From an uncultured Helicobacteraceae bacterium (GTDB lineage: Bacteria > Campylobacterota > Campylobacteria > Campylobacterales > Helicobacteraceae), in contig CAKVEH010000045.1 in the NCBI GenBank assembly GCA_934728205.1, positions 1 through 8,734 of the forward strand: a stretch of 8,734 bases of DNA. Reading direction: 5' to 3'. The stretch's first letter is position 1, and the number at the start of each line of letters is the position of its first letter. A model generated the notes under the pieces. The model was not told the origin of the DNA and did no database searches. It saw only the letters and a program-made list of their open reading frames with translations. A program made the position numbers and the translations under genes. Below are positions 1 to 7,106 of this stretch, piece by piece.

Positions 1-2
1 TG

Positions 3-671
3 CTTTTTGTCGTATCTATTTATGAGGCACTTCGTTTATATAAAATAGAATCTGCGGTGCATTTTTACCTTGCTAGCATAGCGATTTGGGTTGGAGCGTA
101 TATTTGCATTGAGCAAGATAATAGTGTAAGTGGTGTGTTTTATCCAGCACTTGTTGTGCTAATGATTTACGCAGGTTACCTTGCTTACACCAAAAGCATT
201 GCACCAAAAGTTTTTTGCCCTTTTATTTATCCCACACTCCCATTTTTGGCACTTTTGGCACTTTATGCACAGCACGATAGGCTTGGTCTTGTTTCCCTCA
301 TTATTATTGTGGCTTGCACAGATAGCGCAGCGTATTTTGGAGGCAAGGCGTTTGGCAAGACGCCATTTTGCCCGACCTCTCCTAAAAAAACCATTGAAGG
401 TGTAGTCGTTGGTGTTTTTACAGGCGGAATTATTGGGAGTTTTTTACTCATAGGATTCACGCCGCATTTTTTCCTCTCTATGCTATATGCGTTTCTTATC
501 GCCATTAGCAGTGTGTTTGGTGATTTGTTTGAGAGTTATTTAAAGCGAGAAGCAGAGATGAAAGATAGTGGCAATATATTTCCCGGACACGGTGGTGTGC
601 TTGATAGACTTGATGCTGTGCTTTTTGGCGGTATTGCAATGCTTTTTTTACTCTCATTATTTGAGATGTAG
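3..671 (+). CDS. cdsA: Phosphatidate cytidylyltransferase (CDP-diacylglycerol synthase), 5' partial
   Basis: This integral inner-membrane enzyme makes CDP-diacylglycerol from CTP and phosphatidic acid, the branch point for phosphatidylethanolamine, phosphatidylglycerol and cardiolipin. The frame is open to the left edge, so the gene is cut: 222 codons are visible and roughly 40-45 N-terminal residues are missing compared with the usual length of about 266. The GTG at 57 is internal and not the start. Several hydrophobic segments are visible. The family signature is intact near the C-terminus: S-Y-L-K-R, then K-D-S-G, then P-G-H-G-G-V-L-D-R-L-D (about 537-626). The cytosolic motif with D-S-A-A-Y-F-G-G and S-P-K-K-T-I-E-G (about 328-400) is also typical. 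The stop lies 23 bases before dxr, so the two are probably co-transcribed. The identification is firm; only the 5' end is unknown. Confidence 0.96.
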   Translation, partial: LFVVSIYEALRLYKIESAVHFYLASIAIWVGAYICIEQDNSVSGVFYPALVVLMIYAGYLAYTKSIAPKVFCPFIYPTLPFLALLALYAQHDRLGLVSLIIIVACTDSAAYFGGKAFGKTPFCPTSPKKTIEGVVVGVFTGGIIGSFLLIGFTPHFFLSMLYAFLIAISSVFGDLFESYLKREAEMKDSGNIFPGHGGVLDRLDAVLFGGIAMLFLLSLFEM

Positions 672-694
672 AGTATAGATTCTCTATAAACACT

Positions 695-1846
695 ATGACG
701 CCGACAACCAATGACACTACACAAACCCTTATCATTCTTGGTAGCACAGGTTCTATTGGAGTGAATGCACTTAGCGTGGCAAAATCTTTTGAAATAAAGA
801 TAGAATCTCTAAGTGCTGGGCGCAATATCGCACTATTAAACACCCAAATCAAAGAATATACACCACAAAAAATCTGCATAGCAGACCCTAATGATAAAGA
901 CAAACTTGATACAACCCTTATAAAACAACATAATATTGAGGTTTTTTATGGAGCAAGTGGCATTATAGAAATGATAGAATCTAGCCAATCAAACCTTGTG
1001 TTAAACGCCATTGTAGGGTTTGCTGGACTAGCCCCAAGCCTTAAGACAAAGCAGTGTGGCAAAAATCTCGCTCTTGCAAATAAAGAAAGTCTAGTAAGCG
1101 GGGGCTGGCTTTTTGGCGATTATAGTATTACGCCTATTGATAGCGAGCATTTTGGACTTAGTTACTTATTATGCGATAAAGATTCTCAAATGCTTAAACG
1201 ACTTATCATTACGGCAAGTGGCGGTGCATTGCGCAATATGCCCATCACAGAGATTCCAAATGCAAGCCTACAATCCGCACTCAAACACCCAAATTGGAAA
1301 ATGGGGCAAAAGATAACTATTGATAGCGCGACAATGGCAAACAAGCTTTTTGAAGTGCTTGAAACATTTTGGCTTTTTGGTGTGCGAGAAATTGACGCCT
1401 ATATTGAGCAAAGCTCGCTTATCCACGCATTGGTTGAGTTTATCGATGGCTCTCTTAGCGCGCATTTAAGTGTGGCTGATATGAAACTCCCCATTGCGTA
1501 TGCGCTAGATTCTACCAAAGCACGCAATCTAGGGCTTATCGCATCATTTGATATGACAAAGTTTTGCAACATTGCGCTTAAAGAGATTGATACAGCGCGT
1601 TATCCACTATGGAGCTTAAAAGATGAGTTATTAAGCTCACCAAAGCTAGGCATAGTGCTCAATGCAAGCAATGAAATCGCGGTTAATGCGTTCTTGCAAG
1701 AAAAAATCACCTTTGATAAAATTACAACCATCATAGAATCTGCGTTGCAAAAATTCAGTAATGTAAGTTCATTGGGGCTTATGAGTTATGAGGATATAGC
1801 TTGTGTCGATAACGAAGTGAGGCAATACACACAAAATCTCATTTAA
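695..1846 (+). CDS. dxr: 1-deoxy-D-xylulose 5-phosphate reductoisomerase
   Basis: This cytosolic enzyme converts 1-deoxyxylulose 5-phosphate to 2-C-methylerythritol 4-phosphate with NADPH, the committed step of the MEP isoprenoid pathway. The 383-residue product has the NADPH-binding G-S-T-G-S-I-G at 16-22, L-A-N-K-E-S at 127-132, and the metal-binding D149 and E151 in P-I-D-S-E-H. H198 (H-P-N-W-K-M-G) and E220 (N-K-L-F-E) have the same 22-residue spacing as the active-site His and Glu of the E. coli enzyme. The ATG at 695 puts about ten residues before the first beta strand, more than in many homologues. It is nevertheless the only ATG/GTG/TTG in frame after the stop at 662 that leaves the nucleotide-binding motif whole. 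No clear Shine-Dalgarno precedes it, so translation may be coupled to cdsA, 23 bases upstream. The gene is convergent with ilvC. Confidence 0.97.
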   Translation: MTPTTNDTTQTLIILGSTGSIGVNALSVAKSFEIKIESLSAGRNIALLNTQIKEYTPQKICIADPNDKDKLDTTLIKQHNIEVFYGASGIIEMIESSQSNLVLNAIVGFAGLAPSLKTKQCGKNLALANKESLVSGGWLFGDYSITPIDSEHFGLSYLLCDKDSQMLKRLIITASGGALRNMPITEIPNASLQSALKHPNWKMGQKITIDSATMANKLFEVLETFWLFGVREIDAYIEQSSLIHALVEFIDGSLSAHLSVADMKLPIAYALDSTKARNLGLIASFDMTKFCNIALKEIDTARYPLWSLKDELLSSPKLGIVLNASNEIAVNAFLQEKITFDKITTIIESALQKFSNVSSLGLMSYEDIACVDNEVRQYTQNLI

Positions 1847-1952
1847 TCCACCATTCCCACAAACCAAAAATCGCATTTATGTTAATTCCACACAAAATTT
1901 CCATTTAAGCAAACTTTTTGCAATAAGAATGATAAACAGATTTTAGTGTTTA

Positions 1953-2009
1953 AGAGATGTATCGTCTCTCGTGGCTTTATTTATAGCAATGTATAGTCGC
2001 CAAAGAGAC
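1953..2009. repeat. Overlapping inverted repeats between dxr and ilvC
   Basis: The gap between the convergent dxr and ilvC (1847-2021) has no gene. It holds three short arms. AGAGA at 1953-1957 can pair with TCTCT at 1965-1969, and the pairing extends inward by a G-T wobble and a G-C to a 3-base loop. GTCTCT (1964-1969) plus GGC (1973-1975) can instead pair with GCC (1999-2001) plus AGAGAC (2004-2009). The middle arm is shared, so the two hairpins exclude each other. Neither is GC-rich and neither is followed by a long T run on either strand. A terminator for one or both genes is possible but not shown. Confidence 0.4.
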
Positions 2010-2021
2010 AATAATACGCTT

Positions 2022-3083
<1,062 letters not shown>

Positions 3084-3114
3084 TTAAGTTTAAATTTTTA
3101 AAAACAGATTTTGG

Positions 3115-3120
3115 ATTATA
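3115..3120 (-). promoter_or_regulatory. Probable -10 box of ilvC
   Basis: Read on the minus strand, this is a perfect TATAAT. It lies about 47 bases before the ilvC ATG, leaving a leader of about 40 bases that contains the AAGGAGA ribosome binding site. There is no convincing -35, which is usual for the main sigma factor in this phylum. I see no leader peptide or attenuator in the short leader. Confidence 0.6.
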
Positions 3121-3209
3121 GGGCAATTTTGTTTAAGATTGTGTAAAAATAGCAAAGATTCTCTAAAATCACCCAATTTCTCTCGTAAAAATGACACACA
3201 ATGTAACTA

Positions 3210-3252
3210 TTTTTTTAACTTTTTAGTTTTTTTTGTAAAAATAACCTATATT
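3210..3252 (+). promoter_or_regulatory. Probable promoter of the oorDABC operon
   Basis: Three T runs (T7 at 3210-3216, T5 at 3220-3224, T8 at 3227-3234) are spaced roughly one helical turn apart and precede TATATT at 3247-3252. This is the layout of sigma-70-type promoters in Helicobacter and Campylobacter, where phased T tracts replace the -35. An alternative -10 is TACAAT at 3262-3267. Either gives a leader of about 40-60 bases before the oorD ATG. A 10-base perfect palindrome, TAATATATTA (3267-3276), follows. No regulator can be assigned. Confidence 0.45.
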
Positions 3253-3316
3253 TTAAGAAAATACAATAATATATTAGGCATTGTTAATTACATTTGAAAG
3301 AAGGAAAGGATAAAAA

Positions 3317-3631
3317 ATGGGTGTAAAACAAGCTCCGGAAAATACTCCAGTTTGGGTAGATGAGACAAGGTGCAAGGCGTGCGATATATGCGTATCTTTG
3401 TGTCCAAGTGGCGTGCTAGGAATGCGTAAAGATGATGAGCGAATTTTAGGTAAAATCATCACGGTAGCGCATCCTGAGAGCTGTATTGGGTGCTATGAAT
3501 GTGAATTGCATTGCCCTGATTTTGCCATTTTTGTGGCGGCTAAGGGTGAGTTTAAATTCGCTAAGCCAAGTGCAGAGGCTAAGGAACGCGCTCAACGCGT
3601 AAAAGACAACAAGTTTATGCTTGTAGATTAA
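3317..3631 (+). CDS. oorD: 2-oxoglutarate:acceptor oxidoreductase, ferredoxin-like delta subunit
   Basis: This small electron-transfer subunit of the CoA-dependent 2-oxoglutarate oxidoreductase passes electrons from the thiamine-diphosphate catalytic subunit to an external low-potential acceptor. The 104-residue protein has two 4Fe-4S motifs: C19, C22, C25 and C29 followed by P30, then C56, C59, C62 and C66 followed by P67. These are two complete C-x2-C-x2-C-x3-C-P sets. It has no signal peptide, so it is cytosolic. The ATG at 3317 follows AGGA at 3307-3310 with a six-base spacer. It is the first gene of oorDABC, and its stop is 14 bases before oorA. Confidence 0.95.
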   Translation: MGVKQAPENTPVWVDETRCKACDICVSLCPSGVLGMRKDDERILGKIITVAHPESCIGCYECELHCPDFAIFVAAKGEFKFAKPSAEAKERAQRVKDNKFMLVD

Positions 3632-3645
3632 GGTAAGGAGAAAGA

Positions 3646-4770
3646 ATGCGAGAGGTCATTACAGGCGGGAATGAATTAGCGGCAACAGCTGCAATAGATG
3701 TTGGTTGTAGTTTTTTTGGGGGCTATCCAATCACGCCCTCATCAGAGATTGCACACGAAATGAGTGTGCTTTTACCAAAAAGAGGGGGGAAGTTTATCCA
3801 AATGGAAGATGAAATCGCTGGTATTTCCGTAGCTTTAGGGGCAGCGATGAGTGGTAAAAAGGCGATGACAGCGACTTCTGGTCCGGGCATTTCACTTAAG
3901 GCTGAGCAAATTGGCTATGGCTTTATGGCTGAGATTCCATTAGTGGTAGTTGATGTGATGCGCGGTGGTCCATCTACGGGATTGCCTACACGCGTTTCGC
4001 AAGGCGATATAAATCAAGCAAAATCTCCAAGCCACGGAGATTTTTGCTCCATTGCCATTGCTGTTGGGAATCTAAGCGAGGCTTATACACAAACCGTGCG
4101 GGCATTCAACCTTGCAGAAAAATATATGACGCCTGTGTTTTTGCTCCTTGATGAAACTATCGGGCATATGCACGGAAAGGCATTTATCCCTGATTTAGAA
4201 GAGGTTAAAAAGATAGTTGTCAATAGAGAGCAATTCAAAGGCGACCCTAAAGACTACAAGCCTTATGGAGTGCAAGATGGCAAGCCCGCAGTGCTTAATC
4301 CATTCTTTAAAGGGTATCGCTACCACATTACAGGGCTTCATCACGGACCAACAGGATTCCCAACAGAAGATGAAAAACTCTCACAAAACCTCATCGATAG
4401 ACTTTTTAGCAAGATTCAAAACAATGTCGATGACATCGTGGAATGCGAGGAATACGAACTAGATGATGCTGAAGTGGCAATCATCGCGTATGGCTCAGTA
4501 TCATTGTCTGTGCGTGAAGCGATTAACAAACTTCGCAAAGAGGGCAAAAAGGTGGGAATGTTCCGCCCTATCACAATTTGGCCTAGCCCACGCAAACAGC
4601 TAGAATCTCTAGGCAAAAAGGTGCAAAAAATCCTCGTGGTAGAGTTAAACAAAGGGCAATACCTCGAAGAAATTGAGCGTATTTTATGTCGCAAAGTAGC
4701 CTTTTTAGGCAAAGCAAACGGCAGGAGCATATCTCCTAGCGAAATTATCAAAAAAATACAGGAGTTGTAA
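3646..4770 (+). CDS. oorA: 2-oxoglutarate:acceptor oxidoreductase, alpha subunit
   Basis: The alpha subunit of the 2-oxoglutarate oxidoreductase replaces the 2-oxoglutarate dehydrogenase complex in the TCA cycle of this group, forming succinyl-CoA and CO2. The 374-residue product has the N-terminal thiamine-pyrimidine-binding domain: G-G-Y-P-I-T-P-S-S-E-I at 25-35, M-E-D-E at 53-56, T-S-G-P-G at 77-81 and G-L-P-T at 112-115. From about residue 275 comes the second transketolase-like domain, with F-R-P-I-T-I-W-P at 306-313 and V-V-E-L-N-K-G-Q at 331-338. The gamma domain is not fused here but is encoded separately as oorC. The ATG at 3646 follows AAGGAG. The stop is one base before the oorB ATG, so translational coupling is likely. 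Confidence 0.97.
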   Translation: MREVITGGNELAATAAIDVGCSFFGGYPITPSSEIAHEMSVLLPKRGGKFIQMEDEIAGISVALGAAMSGKKAMTATSGPGISLKAEQIGYGFMAEIPLVVVDVMRGGPSTGLPTRVSQGDINQAKSPSHGDFCSIAIAVGNLSEAYTQTVRAFNLAEKYMTPVFLLLDETIGHMHGKAFIPDLEEVKKIVVNREQFKGDPKDYKPYGVQDGKPAVLNPFFKGYRYHITGLHHGPTGFPTEDEKLSQNLIDRLFSKIQNNVDDIVECEEYELDDAEVAIIAYGSVSLSVREAINKLRKEGKKVGMFRPITIWPSPRKQLESLGKKVQKILVVELNKGQYLEEIERILCRKVAFLGKANGRSISPSEIIKKIQEL

Positions 4771-4771
4771 A

Positions 4772-5599
4772 ATGGCATTTAATTACGAAGAATACTTACG
4801 AATGGATAAAATGCCCACACTATGGTGCTGGGGCTGTGGAGATGGAGTAGTGTTAAAATCTGTGATTAGAGCGATTGATTCGCTTGGGTGGAAAATGGAT
4901 GATGTGTGTATCGTCAGTGGGATTGGTTGTAGTGGAAGATTCTCATCTTATGTGAATTGCAACACCGTGCATACTACACACGGCAGGACACTAGCGTATG
5001 CTACGGGGATTAAACTTGCAAACCCTGATAAAAAGGTGATTGTCATCTCTGGCGATGGTGATTCTATGGCGATTGGCGGAAATCACACCATTCACGCGTG
5101 CAGGCGTAATATTGATATTAACCTCGTGTTGATTAACAACTTTATCTATGGACTCACAAACTCACAAACTTCACCAACTACACCAAAAGGCTTTTGGACG
5201 GTTACAGCGCAATATGGCAACATTGATAATTCATTTAATCCTTGCGAGCTTGCGATGTCTGCTGGTGCGACTTTTGTAGGGAGAGAGAGCATTTTAACGC
5301 CTAAAAAATTGGAAAAGCTTTTTGTTGAGGGATTTACACACGAGGGCTTTAGCTTCTTTGAAGTGCATAGCAACTGCCACATCAATCTCGGGCGTAAAAA
5401 CAAAATGGGTGATGCAACCAAAATGCTTGAATGGATAGAATCTCGCATTGTTTCTAAAAACAAATACGACACACTTAGCGATGAGGAAAAAATAGACAAA
5501 TTCCCAACAGGTGTGTTAAAGCACGAGACAGGAAAGATGGAATATTGCAAGGCTTATGATGAAGTCATTAAAAAAGCACAAGCTCAGGGAGGACATTAA
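4772..5599 (+). CDS. oorB: 2-oxoglutarate:acceptor oxidoreductase, beta (TPP-binding) subunit
   Basis: The catalytic beta subunit binds thiamine diphosphate and one 4Fe-4S cluster. In its 275 residues the TPP motif runs from G-D-G-D at 94-97 to N122-N123, the usual spacing of about 28. The four likely cluster cysteines are C19 and C22 (C-W-G-C-G-D-G), C53 (G-I-G-C-S-G-R) and C202 (N-C-H-I-N), matching the C12/C15/C46/C197 pattern of related 2-oxoacid:ferredoxin oxidoreductases. The substrate-loop region N-F-I-Y-G-L-T-N-S-Q-T-S is present at 123-134. The gene starts one base after the oorA stop, and its last codons contain the Shine-Dalgarno of oorC. All expected residues are present. Confidence 0.97.
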   Translation: MAFNYEEYLRMDKMPTLWCWGCGDGVVLKSVIRAIDSLGWKMDDVCIVSGIGCSGRFSSYVNCNTVHTTHGRTLAYATGIKLANPDKKVIVISGDGDSMAIGGNHTIHACRRNIDINLVLINNFIYGLTNSQTSPTTPKGFWTVTAQYGNIDNSFNPCELAMSAGATFVGRESILTPKKLEKLFVEGFTHEGFSFFEVHSNCHINLGRKNKMGDATKMLEWIESRIVSKNKYDTLSDEEKIDKFPTGVLKHETGKMEYCKAYDEVIKKAQAQGGH

Positions 5600-5600
5600 A

Positions 5601-6152
5601 ATGGAACATCAACTTCGTTTTACAGGTGTGGGCGGACAAGGCGTGCTACTTGCGGGTGAGATTCTCGCGGAGGCAAAGATTAAGGACAAAGGCTTTGGCG
5701 TAAAGGCCTCTACTTATACTTCACAAGTGCGTGGCGGTCCTACTAAGGTGGATATTTTGCTTGATGGTGATGAGATTTTATATCCTTATGCTGATGAGGG
5801 TGAAATTGACTTTATGCTTTCAACCGCGCAAGTAAGCTATGAGCAGTTTAAAAGTGGTGTCAAAGAAGGTGGGATTATCGTGGTAGAATCTAACCTCGTG
5901 CATCCAAGTGATGAGGATAAGAAAAAATATAGAATCTATGAGATTCCAATCATTAGCATTGCCAAAGAGGAAGTGGGAAATGTCGTAACGCAATCAGTCG
6001 TGGCATTAGCAATCACGGTAACAATGACGAAATGCGTGGATAGAGACCTTGTATTCCACACAATGCTAGAAAAAGTCCCTGCCAAAGTGCAAGAAGTCAA
6101 TAAAAAGGCGTATGAGCTAGGCGAAAAATACGCACTTAAAGCACTTGGATAA
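5601..6152 (+). CDS. oorC: 2-oxoglutarate:acceptor oxidoreductase, gamma subunit
   Basis: The gamma subunit (pyruvate/ketoisovalerate oxidoreductase catalytic-domain family) completes the four-subunit enzyme and is thought to contribute to CoA and inter-subunit contacts. The 183-residue protein begins with the family pattern F-T-G-V-G-G-Q-G-V at 7-15 and continues with S-Q-V-R-G-G-P at about 41-47. I chose the ATG at 5601. An in-frame ATG at 5556 lies inside oorB and would add 15 residues unlike the family. GGGAGG at 5587-5592 sits at the right distance from 5601, and 5601 follows the oorB stop by one base. It is the last gene of the operon and a strong hairpin follows 14 bases after its stop. 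Confidence 0.96.
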   Translation: MEHQLRFTGVGGQGVLLAGEILAEAKIKDKGFGVKASTYTSQVRGGPTKVDILLDGDEILYPYADEGEIDFMLSTAQVSYEQFKSGVKEGGIIVVESNLVHPSDEDKKKYRIYEIPIISIAKEEVGNVVTQSVVALAITVTMTKCVDRDLVFHTMLEKVPAKVQEVNKKAYELGEKYALKALG

Positions 6153-6165
6153 GCAAGATAGAAAT

Positions 6166-6201
6166 AAGATTCTCTAAATTACACATAATTTAGAGAATCT
6201 C
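6166..6201 (+). terminator. Perfect hairpin downstream of oorC, possible terminator
   Basis: AGATTCTCTAAATT (6167-6180) is followed by its exact reverse complement (6187-6200). One more A-T pair inside leaves a four-base loop. It begins 14 bases after the oorC stop, the expected place for an operon end. The stem is AT-rich and is not followed by a T run, so it is not a textbook intrinsic terminator. It may stabilise the mRNA 3' end or act with Rho. The rest of the gap to 6304 shows no gene. Confidence 0.5.
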
Positions 6202-6304
6202 CGAATCATAAAAATCTATCGTGCAGAAATCACGCGATGCGAGATTCCCGAACTGCATTAAAATCAAGTAAAATCAATTATTGCATTAACTTACAAGATT
6301 CTAC

Positions 6305-6745
6305 TCACACTATAAACATAAATTTCGCCAACAACACAACAACCACAGCAATACCAAAAACAATGGGGTGTGTGTATCTGCCAAGTGGATTTGGACGCTT
6401 AAAAACATAATACATTGAAAGCGAAAATGCCGCCAAGCCAAAAATACTAAGCGCAAGAATTGCCTTTATAATAAGCAATGTTTGGAACGAGCTTTCAAAA
6501 TATCCTTTATCCCCGCCAATATAGCTAGAGAGCATAGCCCCACCGCTTAAGATAAGCAAAAGCAAGCAAGGTGGCATTATCTTTGTCTCAATACTTCCTA
6601 AAAGACTTTTTACCTCGCGTGCCTTTTGCTCATCTAATCGCTTAAATACATATCCTAAAATCACCACATCAGTAAATAAAAATCCTACAAAAATAATAGC
6701 ACAACACAAATGCACAATCACAAGATAGGGATATATTACTTCCAT
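6305..6745 (-). CDS. Small four-helix membrane protein, CopD/HemJ-like layout
   Basis: A 146-residue integral membrane protein with four hydrophobic segments at about 5-32, 57-76, 87-113 and 125-146. H12 lies in the first helix (V-H-L-C-C) and H126 at the start of the last (Y-T-H-P-I). Two membrane histidines plus basic residues between helices recall CopD-domain copper proteins and the HemJ protoporphyrinogen oxidase family. Both bind metal or haem through membrane histidines. I do not see enough family-specific residues to choose, so the function is open. The ATG at 6745 has AAGGAG five bases upstream on the minus strand. An ATG four bases further out is out of frame. The gene is convergent with oorC and divergent from the lipoprotein gene, so it is probably transcribed alone. 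Confidence 0.85.
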   Translation of the reverse strand: MEVIYPYLVIVHLCCAIIFVGFLFTDVVILGYVFKRLDEQKAREVKSLLGSIETKIMPPCLLLLILSGGAMLSSYIGGDKGYFESSFQTLLIIKAILALSIFGLAAFSLSMYYVFKRPNPLGRYTHPIVFGIAVVVVLLAKFMFIV

Positions 6746-6773
6746 ACATACTCCTTATTGTTTTTTAAATTAC

Positions 6774-6779
6774 TCTATA
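6774..6779 (-). promoter_or_regulatory. Possible -10 box of the four-helix membrane protein gene
   Basis: On the minus strand this reads TATAGA, placed so that transcription would start about 20 bases before the ATG at 6745, with the AAGGAG inside the leader. It is one of several AT-rich hexamers in the region, so the call is weak. Confidence 0.3.
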
Positions 6780-6889
6780 CTACAAAATATATCTAAACAA
6801 AAAGATAAACAACACTACTTTTATAACAAACTTCACCTTTCCTATTTTTACACAATACAAATTCTGTCAAATTGAGAATAAATTTTGCT

Positions 6890-6895
6890 TAAAAT
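6890..6895 (+). promoter_or_regulatory. Possible -10 box of the lipoprotein gene
   Basis: TAAAAT with a TG three bases upstream gives a leader of about 20 bases before the ATG at 6924. There is no good -35 at proper spacing. This is the best of several AT-rich candidates in the divergent gap. Confidence 0.3.
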
Positions 6896-6923
6896 CATTA
6901 CAAATTTCTCTAAGGAGTGCAAG

Positions 6924-7097
6924 ATGAAAAAAGCAATAATTTTACTTGGCGTCGTAGCATTGGGGATTTCCCTTAGTGCGTGTGCAAAAAAAAAGCCCAT
7001 AGGCGCATATAAAGCTATGCAATGTGAAACTCAATGCACAAAGGGCGAGTGCAAGCAGATTTGCGTAGAAATTGAGGGCGACTACTATAAGAAATAA
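6924..7097 (+). CDS. Small cysteine-rich lipoprotein of unknown function
   Basis: A 57-residue protein with a signal peptide of basic start (M-K-K), a hydrophobic stretch at 4-16 and a lipobox L-S-A-C ending at C20. It should be cut before C20, lipidated and held at a membrane facing the periplasm. The mature part is only 38 residues and has four more cysteines, C34, C38, C43 and C47, in the spacing C-x3-C-x4-C-x3-C. That suggests two disulphides or metal binding. I do not recognise the family. The ATG at 6924 is chosen over the in-frame one at 6885 because TAAGGAG (6911-6917) lies just before it and it gives a clean signal peptide. A run of nine A (6986-6994) encodes the lysines after the lipobox. 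The stop lies 9 bases before the HD-domain gene, so the two are probably co-transcribed. Confidence 0.8.
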   Translation: MKKAIILLGVVALGISLSACAKKKPIGAYKAMQCETQCTKGECKQICVEIEGDYYKK

Positions 7098-7106
7098 GAC
7101 CTCAAA

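Noticed and set aside
3267..3276. Palindrome TAATATATTA between the oorD promoter and start, considered as a Fur or NikR operator.
   Set aside because: It is only ten AT-only bases, fits neither consensus over its full length, and is easily produced by chance at this composition.
5556..5600. Upstream ATG that would extend oorC by 15 residues.
   Set aside because: It lies inside oorB, has no ribosome binding site, and the added residues do not resemble the family. The ATG at 5601 has a strong Shine-Dalgarno.
6215..6260. Short inverted repeat (TGCAG and CTGCA) before the membrane-protein gene end.
   Set aside because: The arms are only five bases with a loop of more than 20, too weak to call a structure.
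6872..6890. Sigma-54-like promoter (TTGAG, ten bases, then GC within TTTGCTT) before the lipoprotein.
   Set aside because: The -24 element has AG in place of the required GG and the following bases do not match, so it is probably chance in AT-rich DNA.
6885..6923. Upstream in-frame ATG for the small lipoprotein.
   Set aside because: It would bury the signal peptide behind 13 residues and ignores TAAGGAG just before 6924.
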